A stretch of DNA of 64,000 bases. It comes from Stereocaulon alpinum (taxonomy: Eukaryota > Ascomycota > Lecanoromycetes > Lecanorales > Stereocaulaceae). The notes under the pieces were generated by a model. That model did no database searches. It was given only the letters and a program-made list of their open reading frames with translations, and was not told the origin of the DNA. Made by a program: the position numbers and the translations under genes. Within the stretch, counting starts at the first letter, position 1. Each line of letters opens with the position of its first letter. Below, piece after piece: positions 1 through 11,462 of the stretch. The stretch is taken from NCBI GenBank assembly GCA_018257865.1, contig JAEUBA010000008.1, forward strand, positions 248,001 to 312,000, given 5' to 3'.

Positions 1-37
1 GGATTGGTCTCTGTAAGCCCCGGAACATGTTCGCTGC

Positions 38-2027
38 TCAATTCAGTAGCCCGACCATATCTTTTGGTGGCGTACCAGTGGGAGAGACTACTTCCTCACT
101 CATCCGCTTCAGTCGTTGGTCATCGTATCCAGGAAGATTGGTCTGGATGGCTGGAAGAAGGACCTCAACTTTCTCGAGCTTGAGGATTGAGTTGTCGAGC
201 TTTTGAGGACTTAGAGGTCCATTGCTTCGAGCTGAGTTAGGTGAAACAAGACCCATGGGCACAGGATCATCTTTCATACTCTCCCCAATTGCCTCTAGGA
301 GTTTCCTTGCTTTCTCAGGACCTGTTGGTGATGGACGGTATTTGGAGGCCTGGGTAGGCGGATCTGTTTTAATCTTCTTTGGGGTGGAAGGAAGACCTTT
401 AGTAATCTTGAAAGCTGTTTTGATACCACCCATGACTATGGTACCAGCATGCTTTAGGCTAATGGAGGTACCGGCCGCTCTCTTGTGAGGTTTTGACGCA
501 CTTTTCGACTCTGTCTTCTTCGTTCCCACGGCGTTCTTCGAAGTGCTCTTGGACAGAGGCTTTTTCTCCCCATCTGAGAGTTTCAGCGGAGGAATAGAGT
601 TTGGCAGCTTTGTCGCCTTCAAGTTGGGGCTTTCTGCTGGAGTTATCATGGCGGGAGTGTTGTTCTTTTTCGGCGTGGGGCTCTTCTTCTTTTCGACTAC
701 CACTCTAAGCTCGCCGCCATTTTGCTTAGCCCGCTCGAACTCAGACTCTGTGCACTCCTTGTATTCCTTCCCTTCGTCGTCCCATCGGCGCATGTTGGCA
801 CGCTCTGCTACCCTGTCACAATCGCCAGCGACGACCAGGTCCCAGCAGTCTTCGAAGTCTTTGCCGATTGGGGGTGGACCACGATTTATCCAGATTGCAA
901 CTCCATCTCTCCTGCTTCTTACTACACCACACATTTCTCGGACAATTCGCTTGACCCCTGGAATCTCCATGCTGGTACCCACCACAATCACTGCGTCTGG
1001 TCGAGCTCTCAAGTCTGCTGCGACCACTGTCCCGATTGCCTCATCATCCGGGTTGTGCTCATTGTATAGTACCATCCTTGGACGCAGTCGTCCAATGCCG
1101 TGGCTTCGCTTCCCAGCATGCTCCGTACGTATCTCGTCTTTCTCCATGCAGACCGTGCATGAAGGTGGTACTGGGCCATTGAACAGTGTTGCGTCGAAGT
1201 CTTTCATGTTATTGCACTTCGAGCACACCATTTTCTTCAAACTTCCATGTAGCTGAATTGTCTGCGGCCAAGGTCCTTTGGTGCTCAGCGGGACACTTGT
1301 TGCCAGAGGGGGAATGGAAGTGTCTAAACCGTCGACGTTCTGGGTGTACAGGCGCATGAGGCGACCCTCGCTTGCAAGTGTGGCTAGCATCTGATGGAAT
1401 GGAGTAGCTTCAGCGTCGTTAACGAGGTCTGATAACGTGCGAACCATGTCGTGGAATGAAGAGGTAGATTCATCCGTTTGATACACAGAAGCGTCAAACA
1501 AATGCTTGCCTGAGGCTTTGAGCTTGTTGTCACTTCTGAGAGTATTGAACAGGCCATTCGAAGAGCGGAAATCAGGAACTGTGCATTCATTAGCTGCTGC
1601 AATCTGCATTGCAGGGTTTTTGGTATTACTCACTCCCAGCAGATGTAGATATCCCAGCCCCGGCGATGACGACAATTTTCCGCCTTTTGCGTAGACTTTT
1701 GAGTAGCAAGTCTAATTGTGGGGTTTGATCGATTTGTGGATGTGATGGGGGCGATCGCAGATCCAGATGTACCGTTGTCCTTGGTTTCGCCTCCACGCTC
1801 TTCCTCTTCTTCGCTGGAGGTACATCGTCGGAGTCTCGAGAGCGTTTTTTGGATCCTTGCTCACTACTTGAAGCGCAGGCGCTGTGGTCTTGCGATGATT
1901 GTGGTGATGGGTAGCTGAGGGCTGGTAGGAAGCAAGGTGGAGGCGACACAGAAGACCTTGCGGAGCTGAGCCCAGAGGAGATCTCAGTCAAGCTACTGTC
2001 GCTGTCGCTTTCCATGTTGGTGACCAA
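38..2027 (-). CDS. HST4: Sir2-family NAD-dependent histone deacetylase, Hst3/Hst4 type
   Basis: Predicted NAD+-dependent protein deacetylase; the Hst3/Hst4 branch removes H3K56 acetylation in the nucleus and supports genome stability and silencing. Two exons, 2027-1634 and 1578-38, joined across a 55-bp intron (1579-1633, GTGAGT...ACAG with a CTAAT branch); 644 residues. The splice restores the NAD-binding signature: GAGIS before it and the IPDFRS motif across it. Further on come QNVDGLD and LHGS (catalytic His), a zinc site CSKC...CTVC, and GTSMEIPGVKR, which is typical of Hst3/4 rather than Sir2 or Hst2. The N-terminal 110 residues are Ser-rich and basic (KKRKS, nuclear-localisation-like), and the C-terminal 300 residues are a low-complexity Lys/Ser/Pro tail. 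It starts at ATG 2027; a second Met lies 4 codons on. It is transcribed away from MED16. Family is sure; Hst3 versus Hst4 is inference. Confidence 0.9.
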
Positions 2028-2690
2028 GAATGCTAAGTGTTCAAAACGGCGTTGTTGATTTCATGCTGTAGTAGGAAGCGGAGGTAATGCAAGCATGCCA
2101 CAGAAATACGGAAAGCAGAAGAATCGGTCCTGGTGTAAAGTGATTGTCTATTGTTTCGAGTGTTAACGAGGGAGGTATTGTGAATGCGCTGCACAGTCGA
2201 ATGCGACATGCGCTTAATTTAGCGCAAAACCCCTCCCCAGAAGCCCGGTTTGTTTGTTTACACTTACCTCCTAACTATCATCCTTAGCTTACTTTCAATC
2301 AAAGGACAACAGCGAGCTGCCACTTGCTTTAAACTCCTTTGGACCTATAACAGACTTGCTTAAAACTCAAGAGTCAGACAGCTAGTCTTTTGAGTCTCGC
2401 AAGTTCTGGGAAAGCCACGGTTGCTGAATTACTGCGCCCATAGGCAGCGCATAGTGTGACTTGATGTGAAGTATGGTGAATTATCCCAATTCTAGATAGT
2501 GATCATATGCAGGCCTTCCGGAACATCACTCTCATCTGTTCATTGATGGAGACTTGATGGAGACTTGATGGAGACTTGATGGAGCCTCGCAGTAGTGCGC
2601 CTCAGCCACTCAAACCTTCGCAAGCCAGACGCTGGGCACGTCTTGGCATGTAACTTTTTCTTCTCCAACCTCCATCCTTTTGTGCATGTC
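2028..2690. promoter_or_regulatory. Divergent intergenic region, deacetylase / MED16
   Basis: These 663 bp separate two genes read in opposite directions and must hold both promoters. I see no coding potential. The only clear structure is the 11-bp tandem repeat listed separately, close to the MED16 start. Confidence 0.5.
2543..2586. repeat. 11-bp tandem repeat, four copies
   Basis: The unit TTGATGGAGAC is repeated head to tail at 2543, 2554, 2565 and 2576; the first three copies are identical and the fourth ends CC instead of AC. It lies 105-148 bp upstream of the MED16 start codon, so it is probably in the promoter or 5' UTR. Function unknown. Confidence 0.9.
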
Positions 2691-5600
2691 ATGCCGTTGA
2701 TCATGGACGATGGGCTTGACGATCTTTTTGGAGAGGGTCCAACGTTGCAACTTCCTGAGTCCGTCCCGAAAGGCCTACTTCAGCGTGTGGACGAGCAAAA
2801 TCTCAGTGGATGTTGCCAGTATGTTCCATACCCTAGACCTGAAAGCAATATTCTAAGAGGAAGCTAGAAAGTTGGCCTGGTCTAACAATGGCTGCATTGC
2901 ATATATCGATCCTAGCGGTCGGAATGTTATGTTACGCCATTTGCTATGTGACCATAAGGATGGGCGCTGGGTCATGAGCCGAGAGCATTCAATAGAAGAT
3001 GCTGCACACCATGAGCGTGAATTGATTCATCTATCCTGGAGCCATATGGGCAATGAATTAGCTATCGTTGATATATACGGTCGAATCTCTATTTATCTTG
3101 TACTGCAACTACCTTCCATTAATCGCCTTGCTATCACGAGGCGCTGTGTTTCTGACACAGAAGACAATCTGAGTGCTGTAATTGGGTTATTTTGGCTGCA
3201 CAACGATAGATCGGTAGGCTCACTTCCTTGCGTCCGAATATTGTTATCGCATTGACGCCGGTGCAGTCCATCTTTCATAAACCAATGCACAAAGGTACAG
3301 ATGGCTGGAGCTTTAAGCAGGTTCCGCAAAGATATCTGGGACCACGCAGCCCTAGTCAAAAGCCCGCTCTGGTCGTCATCACGCGGAGTGGAACCATTCG
3401 AGTGTTGTTCCAGCCCGTCCAAGGTCAGGACACCAGATGGCAAGAGTTCAGGACCGAGACAGAGAACATCGCCAGCCCGTCGGAGCTGCTCACGCATGCC
3501 GCAATGTGTGCAGAAAAGGTTGTGGAGAAGCAACACCCAGACAAAGGTGCGCCATGTTTTCTAGCCAGAAAGTAATCGCTGACAGACGGCTACAAGAAAG
3601 TGCCATGCTCCTTGCAACCTATAACAGCGATAAAGAGCTCCGAATATATCGAGTCGATCTAGATTTTGTCCATCTCAGAATTGCGTTGCAACACGTTAAA
3701 GTTCTAAATCACTGTCTTCCTCTTAACGACGTCAATGAAGGGGCTTTATCAGATCATGGTGCTCTGCCGTTGCACGCTGAGCTTTCGCACCTTGAATTTA
3801 CACCACCTGGGCCAAGAACTGACAACAAAGAGTGGAGACAACCCTTCATACTCGCATCTTTTTCCTACGTCTCCGAGAATCTTCAGGGACCCCCAGCTCA
3901 CGCAGCACAATTGACGATGATATGCAAGTGGCAGCTGCAACACGTACCGCCCAAATTGCATCCAAGTTTTGATTCGTTGTCGTCTAAGAAAGTTCAGGCA
4001 TCGTCAAGTGTGGATCTTCCCGTAAGTCATGCCCTCTGTATTCAGTCTCTGGTAGACTCTTACGTATGGATCAAAGGCCGGCTATATTTTGAGGCGATCA
4101 AATGATATATTAGTTCACAAGTCTCTGCTCTGCGTCCATGAATTGAACGTTGGCGTTGTTCTGGCTTTGATATACAGTGACGGATCCGTCGAATATCGAG
4201 ATAGGACGAGTATGGAGCTGCTCCCCCGCGATAGCAGTGACCAAATCTCTAGCCTAGCACAGGTTGGCTTCAGCTTTCCTGTGAGAAACCCTTGTGAGTC
4301 ACCTCCTGTCAATCACTTGTCAACCCAATGACAAGCGTTATAGAGGTAATGTCAAATGCTTACCATGTAAAGGTTTGCATGCTGCGCTGTCACCTAACGC
4401 TTGCGCGATGGTGTCTCTTGATGAACAGCATACTGCATCGATGGGTCTCATGCAGATTGAGAATGACTACGCCAGCGGCTTGTTCGACGACGGTAAGTTG
4501 GATCGCGGATTCTTACAGATATTGCTAACGATGAAAGCATTACTCGACGTGGCCAATGCGGCTTTCGTGAAGCAGTATATTGTTGCGTCTATGACCTTCA
4601 CGCCCAGCTATGTCGACGATTGCTTGGCAACAATGCAGGCTTTCTCGGATCAATTTTTGGAACAACAGTCAGAACTAGGACCCGGCCCAGCATTGGCGAA
4701 CAGAGATAGTTTCAGCTATCAATTCTTGGGCGGGTTCAGTCGGATACTTGAACTTGGCATTGATTACTCTATTAATCCACAGCATCTTCAACTACTTGCC
4801 AATCTGTATCTGCAAAAACTGTTGAGCGCTCAGGCAGCGTTTGGTTATTCTGGCGAATACAGTACACGTCCACTTCCGGCAATGGTCGCCTACACCATGT
4901 TGAATACACGATACATTGCGTATAATTTTGCTACAGTGCTCTCAAAACAAAAGCCAACGGAGAGTGAACTTAGAAATCCAGGTATGACGCAGTGCTTATT
5001 GCCATATAAACAATTATACTAAGATTCACTTAGAAACCATCCATCTACTTATTGGCATGGCATCGTGGTTGATGGCACTGATCGTCTTCATCATTGACGA
5101 GATCTTCATGCTTGGAGATGTACTGGAGGACCAAGGTCTCACAGCGGATCATTTGACGCTCGATTTGCTCAACACCAAGAGTAAGTGATGACATGTTGGC
5201 TTCTATGTGTCTCCAGAATTCGGTATCCTTCTTGAAGCTGACATGATCCTAGTCCGCGAAACCAACAGCCCTGCCCTCTCCCTGCTACTGATATCCACCT
5301 CTCGGCAATTCCTCAAATTGACCTGTAACTGCATACGCGGCGGACTCAACACGTTGATCAAAGCCCAAAAAGGCGCGAATTCGAACCCTCTCGTCCTTGC
5401 CTACCGGGAACTCGAAGCCGTCTTCCAGAAGTCCCCGGTCACAGTCTCACAATTCGACCACCTGCTGTCCCAGCTTGACGCCAGTATCAAAGGTACCTAC
5501 CAGGCCGGGGTAAGCGACGTCGACCGCAACGTCACGGAGAAGGATATGCTTATCAAAGCCACCATACCTTCCCTCCTCATCGGTCCAGTGAAAGACCTAC

Positions 5601-5917
5601 TAACCAAAACAGCCAAAGAATTGAAAGAGGAAGTCAACGTAGCCGAAATATACTTCACAGATATAGGCTGGCTGGGCTTGACAGATGATCAAAGCAGCAA
5701 GAGATGGCGGATGCAGCATCCAATCGATACGATACGCAAAACCGAGCTGAAGAAAGATAAGCCCATAAAGCGATGTACGAGATGTGGGGCTATGACGGAG
5801 GACAGACAGTCTGCACGTGGGATGACGATGCAGATGACTAATTTGCAGCGGTACTGTATCTGTGGGAGTTGGTGGATGAGTGTGGACAGGGAAGAGGTGA
5901 ATGGGGTGGGCTTCTAG
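2691..5917 (+). CDS. MED16: Mediator of RNA polymerase II transcription subunit 16 (Med16/Sin4)
   Basis: Tail-module subunit of the nuclear Mediator complex, which links activators to RNA polymerase II. Eight exons fit: 2691-2818, 2868-3213, 3267-3546, 3597-4021, 4077-4293, 4373-4981, 5034-5180, 5253-5917, giving 938 residues, a normal length for fungal Med16. The N-terminal half is the WD40-like part (KLAWSNNGCIAYI, LSWSHMGNELAIVD, YSDGSVEYRDR). The C-terminus carries two Cys pairs, TRCGAMT and YCICGSWW, as in the family. The third intron is the least sure: 3547-3596 (GTGCGC...CTGAC...AAG) keeps phase, but 3519-3568 would also work. The start is ATG 2691 or ATG 2703, the latter giving MDDGLDDLFG. 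It is convergent with VMA13. Confidence 0.88.
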
Positions 5918-6332
5918 GACGAACGACGCTGGCGGAATCCGTGGGGTTTGGTGGGAGATCTTGGTATTGCGACATTGCCTTGGAAATTGCGCCTTGCGTT
6001 CTGTCATCTAGTCCGATTTGCCGGTTTGGGGTGGGGGGCGTATCGTCTGGAATCAGGCCGGAGCAGCTTGAGAAAAATTTGAAGGGCAGAGGCTCCTGGG
6101 ATGATTTCTTTGCTGGCTCGCACGTCGGTAGCAATCCGTCGTTCTTCTGCTTAACGTTCTATTCACAAGCTGTTGTGTTCTTTCTTGCACGTTGGGACTC
6201 GAATCACTTCCTAAGCTCACAGGACCGAGTAGTCTTGGAAAATGGACACTCGATCAGGTCTCATGGCCATACAACGAAGTGATGTTACAAATGCGAAAAG
6301 CGATATGTTGCATGCTAGCCCCCATCCCTCAC
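5918..6332. other. Convergent intergenic region, MED16 / VMA13
   Basis: About 415 bp between two gene ends, expected to hold both 3' UTRs. The open frames here show no family resemblance and overlap each other on both strands. Nothing else seen. Confidence 0.4.
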
Positions 6333-7841
6333 TCAATCGTCAAAACTATACCTCAACCACTCCCCCACAGCCCTCAAACTCTCCCACCTAACCCCCTCAT
6401 CTTTATCCGTCATCAATTCCATCACCCGCCCCTTAACACCCAACTTCTCCAATATCTGTCTCCTATCCGGCGCTTCCTTGACCAGCCATCCTACATCGTT
6501 ACACGCAATGGCCAACACCTGCTTTTCATCCTCCCAGCTCTTCCCCATAATTTCCCGCAGCTTCTTCGGTAAAGCGCCTCCATCATCTTCTAAGATCTTG
6601 CGCGCGTTTTCATGCCAAAAATCTTGACTGCGGTGAGGTGGAGACCAGCGCAGCCGCCCAGATTGGACTTCGGCGGCGTATTCGTCAAAGGTGGTTTGCG
6701 AGGACGTATATTCGGTTAGCATGTCTGTGAGTGATGTTAGGTCGTCGAGGAGGTCCGGGTCTGTGAGGTGGCGGCCTTTGAGGTTGGCGAGGAGGGTTGG
6801 TAGGCGGGCTATTGTTGCTGCTGGGAGAAGAGTTGATTTGTTTGATGGTGCCGATAAGAGGTTGAGGAGTGTAGAGAGTAGGAGACGGGTTGTCTTTTCC
6901 TTGGGGGAGAGACGCAGCAATTGTGTGTAGAGGGGTACGATCTCTTGCTCTTTCTCGAGCCCTTTGCCGATTAGTGAGGCTTCGAAACTTAATTGCCACA
7001 TGGTTAAGAGGACGTGATAGAGGAGCTGGAGACCGATGGCGCCGCTCAGACCGTTTTCGGTGGTTGTGCGTATGCTGCTGCCGCCGTTACCTCGAAGGGT
7101 GGAGTCACTATCTCGGCTTGCGCCGACGGCGGTGCGGAGGATGTCAATGAGGGGGATAACGGTATATTCTCTTTGCTGCCAGAAGATCTCACGAGCCTTT
7201 TTTGTTCGGAGGAGGGAGGAGTATTCTTGTACAGCTATGTCTTGGAGACCGCTGTCTTGGCTTTTAGTCAGGGTGGAGAGGTATTTGTAGAGTTGGTTTA
7301 GTGCTTCATCCGTTCTTTGGTCGGACTTTGGGGACTGCATCTGGGCGGTTGAGAGGAGCGAAGTAAGAACGGAAGATGCGAGTAGCGGTATTGGATCTTC
7401 AGGGTTGGTGGAGTGGGAAAGGTAAGGTATTAATGGTTTATAGGGTTCTGGATGCTCAACCAGCTTGGGCCCTAAGATGGGAGCATCTGTAGTCTCGCTA
7501 TTAGCTTTCGACACGTCTGAAGTGCGAGCAGAGTACAGATGCATGCCATTGATTAGATCCCCCGTAAGTACCAGCATGTATTGTATGACATCTGCTCGCT
7601 TGGAAGCCGATTCCAAGACACTCTTGCCCTTACTTCCACCCAGTATGAGGGATTGATATGCCTCAGCATCAGACTCAACGGTCTGCCTCCTCTGCTCTTT
7701 CCGTACTTTGTCTACAGCTTTGATCGTCTTGAGGTCATTTTCGGTTATGGTGCCTGCTCGAACGGCGCCCTCCCATGGTATCGGCCTCGCACGTATGTTG
7801 TTCTGCAGGGAGCTTAGGTAGGTTGGAGGGTCGAGAGACAT
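6333..7841 (-). CDS. VMA13: V-type H+-ATPase subunit H (Vma13)
   Basis: Regulatory subunit of the V1 sector of the vacuolar proton pump; it activates ATP hydrolysis in the assembled pump and blocks it in free V1. One uninterrupted exon of 502 residues (yeast Vma13 is 478). The start is taken at ATG 7841, giving MSLDPPTYLSSL; the frame stays open 43 codons upstream, but that stretch does not look like the family. The N-terminal region PIPWEGAVRAGTI and the C-terminal signature VRWESLRAVGEWLRYSF, preceded by DKDEGV, are family hallmarks, and the body is helical HEAT/armadillo-like sequence. The gene is divergent from DIS3, with 307 bp between start codons. Confidence 0.92.
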   Translation of the reverse strand: MSLDPPTYLSSLQNNIRARPIPWEGAVRAGTITENDLKTIKAVDKVRKEQRRQTVESDAEAYQSLILGGSKGKSVLESASKRADVIQYMLVLTGDLINGMHLYSARTSDVSKANSETTDAPILGPKLVEHPEPYKPLIPYLSHSTNPEDPIPLLASSVLTSLLSTAQMQSPKSDQRTDEALNQLYKYLSTLTKSQDSGLQDIAVQEYSSLLRTKKAREIFWQQREYTVIPLIDILRTAVGASRDSDSTLRGNGGSSIRTTTENGLSGAIGLQLLYHVLLTMWQLSFEASLIGKGLEKEQEIVPLYTQLLRLSPKEKTTRLLLSTLLNLLSAPSNKSTLLPAATIARLPTLLANLKGRHLTDPDLLDDLTSLTDMLTEYTSSQTTFDEYAAEVQSGRLRWSPPHRSQDFWHENARKILEDDGGALPKKLREIMGKSWEDEKQVLAIACNDVGWLVKEAPDRRQILEKLGVKGRVMELMTDKDEGVRWESLRAVGEWLRYSFDD

Positions 7842-8148
7842 GGTAGCTTCGCAGGACAAGCGACCTTTTAGAAAACGAAAAGAATTGAGAAGCTGTGTCC
7901 TGGGAGGAAGCTGTTCTTGATGGCACGTTATCGCTACGGTGTACTGCAGCTGATCTGTTGATCCCTGCAAGTCTAGGTCTAGGGCTGAGACTGCTTCGGC
8001 ACTAACTTACTTGCCTATTTGGTTTCCTCAAAAACATCATAGCTTAAGAATGTCCTTCAGTAAATCAAGCACACTCTATCGGCTTTCTTGAATCTGACAT
8101 GATTTGGAGCATGTATGGGAACTCTCACCAAATTCCTACATAGCCACC

Positions 8149-11100
8149 ATGACGAGTCTTAAGCGCTCAACCGCTGATCCCTACGCAACTAACATATCAA
8201 GTAAGGTATTTGTACGATCCACAAAAAGTGGAAAGGTCCAGAAAATAGTCAGAGAGCTCTACTTGAGACAAGACATTCCATGTTCGTCACGATTGTGTTC
8301 AGATTGCTTGGCAAATGCTCCAGCAGACGCGAACGGATTTGGTAAGTAATACCTGTTTCATAGCCTCTACCTCTCGAAAACTTGCTGAAATTAGGAAAGT
8401 CGCCCCTTTCATCCTGTCAGAAAAGCCGGCCGGTACCAAAAGCTTTCCGACAGGTCATTATCTCGTGCCCGATACTAATGCGTTGCTCAACGGTTTGGAT
8501 CTCTTTGAGCAAAAAACCGGTTTCTACGATGTTATCATCCTTCAGACGGTATTAGAGGAGCTAAGAAATCGTTCTTTACCACTCTACAATCGAATCATAG
8601 GATTGACTAGAAGCGAAGACAAGCACTTCTATGTCTTCTTCAATGACTTCCGCCTTGAAACCTACATTGTTCGAGAGCAAGGCGAGACTATTAATGACCG
8701 CAACGACAGAGCAGTACGCCGAGCGGTAAGCTGGTATGGAGAGCATCTCCAGCATGCCCTCAAGACCAGCAACAAAGCGAAGCAGTGCCCCGCTATCGTG
8801 ATGTTAAGTGACGACAAAGATAATTTGAGAAAGGCGAAGGCTGAGAAGCTCAGCGCTTGCTCTCTGTCCGACTATGTTTCCGGCCTAGAAGACGCGAACC
8901 GTCTTCTTGACATGATCAACGCTTCTCGCCAAGAACAAGGTTCCAAAACCACTACTGGTCAACAGCTTTATCCAGACTACTTCTCACTGTCCAGAATGGT
9001 AACAGGCATACGAGCTGGAACTCTTCACCAAGGCATCTTCAATGTTTCACCGTACAACTATCTCGAAGGGACTGTGCATGTTCCTGCTTTCGATAAGTCA
9101 TTGCTTATACTTGGTCGTGAGAACAGTAATAGAGCTGTTTCGGGTGACGTCGTTGTTGTTGAGGTTTTACCAAAGCCGCGGTGGAAGGCACCGTCTACTA
9201 AGATAATAGAGGAAGACACATTAAACAAGAACGAGAACGCAGAGACGGAAGAAGGAGCGGCAGAAGCTGTGGTAACCGAACAGGAACGACGAGCTTTGCA
9301 GGAAGAGGTAAAGAAGACTCAAGGCAACAACATCGAAGGTCGACCGCAGCCTACTGCTAGAGTAGTTGGTGTGACTAAGAGGAATTGGCGTCAATATGTG
9401 GGACACGTTGACAGTAGCTCAAGTTCGGCAGCGACCCAAGGCCGGAGACAACAGACCGTGTTCTTGCTACCTATGGACAAGCGGATCCCAAAAATCCGAT
9501 TGCGTACTCGTCAGGCCGAGGAACTGTTCGGCAAGCGAGTGCTGGTAACAATTGACTCATGGGATCAAGAGTCACGCTATCCTGTAGGGCATTTTGTGAG
9601 ATCACTAGGTGATCTGGAGACCAAAGGCGCCGAGACTGAAGCGCTACTACTAGAATATGATGTGCAGTATAGACCATTCCCCAAGGGCGTCCTGGATTGT
9701 CTGCCTCAAGAAGGCCATGACTGGACAGTGCCTGCAAGCCTCGACGATCCGGGCTGGAAAGGCAGAAGGGATTTACGAGACCTCTTAGTATGCAGTATCG
9801 ATCCAGTGGGATGTCAGGACATCGATGATGCGCTCCATGCCCGACCATTGCCCAACGGGAACTATGAGATAGGGGTACATATTGCAGATGTCTCACACTT
9901 CGTCAAGCCGAACAACGCAATGGACGCCGAAGCCAGCATTCGGGGAACCACCGTCTACCTTGTTGACAAGCGCATTGACATTCTACCCATGCTATTGGGC
10001 ACTGATCTGTGTTCGCTGAAGCCATATGTGGAGCGCTATGCCTTCTCAGTCCTCTGGGAGATCTCTAAAGATGCCGAGATCATCAATTCCGCTTTCACCA
10101 AATCTGTCATAAGATCTCGAGAAGCATTCAGCTACGAACAAGCACAGCTTCGTATTGATGACAGGGCGCAAAAGGACGATCTTACACAAGGTATGCGGAC
10201 ATTGCTTATGCTTTCGAAGAAGCTGAAGCAGAAGCGCATGGAAGCTGGAGCTTTGAACCTCGCCAGTCCGGAAGTAAGAGTGCAGACCGAATCAGAAACC
10301 TCGGACCCGGTAGACGTGAAGACTAAGGAGCTTCTGGATACGAATTCATTGGTCGAAGAATTCATGCTCCTCGCAAACATCAGTGTTGCTGGGAAGAACT
10401 ACGAGGCTTTTCCACAAACGGCTTTACTAAGGCGACACGCTGCACCACCTAAGAGCAATTTCGAAGAGCTCGCAAATCAATTGAAGGTTAAGCGTGGATT
10501 TGATCTCCGTACCGAGAGCTCCAAAGCTGTTGCTGAGTCCCTAGACAGATGCACCGATCCTAAAGAGCCTTTCTTCAACACCCTTGTCCGTATTATGGCT
10601 ACTCGATGCATGATGTCAGCAGAATACTTCTGTTCAGGGACACAGTCATACCCAGAGTTCCGCCACTACGGCTTAGCCAGCGAGATCTACACCCACTTTA
10701 CTAGTCCGATCAGGCGATACGCAGATCTCGTGGCGCACAGACAACTTGCAGCGGCCATTGAATATGAGCAATTGGATATCAGCCTGCATAGCAGAGCGAG
10801 ACTGGAAGAGGTGTGCAAGAACATCAATGTCAGACATCGAAACGCACAAATGGCTGGGAGAGCGAGCATAGAATACTACGTTGGTCAGGCCCTCAAAGGC
10901 CGCGTTGTGGATGAAGAGGGCTTTGTCATGAAAGTTTTTTCGAATGGATTCGTGGTTTTCGTGCCCAAGTTTGGCATTGAGGGATTGATACGGCTACGGG
11001 ATTTGGCGGCGCCAGAGCCGGAAAGTATATTCGACGCAGAGGGGTACGTCTTAAGAGTTTCTGGTTCGATAAAGATCGAGATAGAGTTGTTCCAGAAGGT

Positions 11101-11176
11101 TGTGGTGAGGATCAGCGATGTGAAAGAGGAGTCCACAGGGAAGAGGAAGATCAAGCTTGATTTAGTGAAATCATAA
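8149..11176 (+). CDS. DIS3: Exosome complex exonuclease Dis3/Rrp44
   Basis: Catalytic subunit of the RNA exosome, with 3'-5' exonuclease (RNB) and endonuclease (PIN) activity, acting in nucleus and cytoplasm on rRNA, mRNA and aberrant RNAs. Exon 1 starts at ATG 8149 in a strong context (GCCACCATG) and carries the N-terminal Cys-rich motif CSSRLCSDC. The intron is best placed at 8346-8394 (GTAATA...TTAG), because the more attractive GTAAGT at 8342 gives the wrong phase. Total is 992 residues (yeast 1001). The PIN domain shows VPDTNALL, LEELRNRS and LSDDKDN. Cold-shock/OB regions follow, then the RNB catalytic block DPVGCQDIDDALH with GVHIADVSHFV, and a C-terminal S1 domain (KGRVVDEEGF...VPKFGIEGLI). 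It marks the left border of the accessory cluster. Confidence 0.93.
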
Positions 11177-11462
11177 GAGATTGGGAGTATCGCCACTAAG
11201 CCAATGGAGCATAAGGTTGGTAGGAGTGGGAAGGCTAGCTAGGGCGTCTGGATTTCCCTAGCTCCTCGCTATTCACAGGCTATTTGTTGCTCCGGTAAGA
11301 GCATCTACTTCACAAGCGCCATTCATCTTCTCACACCACCTTTGCCATCGTCAAAAGTACCTACTACTCTCCCATCTCGATTAATACCAATACCACCCCT
11401 CCCCCGTACACGAACTGCCACCTTATTTCCACTCAACAAGCGACCATTTCCTCAAGCACCTA

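Noticed and set aside
543..1256. 237-codon + strand open frame
   Set aside because: Lies entirely antisense to the Sir2-type coding exon; low-complexity sequence with no family resemblance.
8342..8394. GTAAGT at 8342 as the DIS3 donor
   Set aside because: It is the best-looking donor but gives the wrong phase with the TTAG acceptor; the donor at 8346 keeps the frame into the conserved PIN domain.
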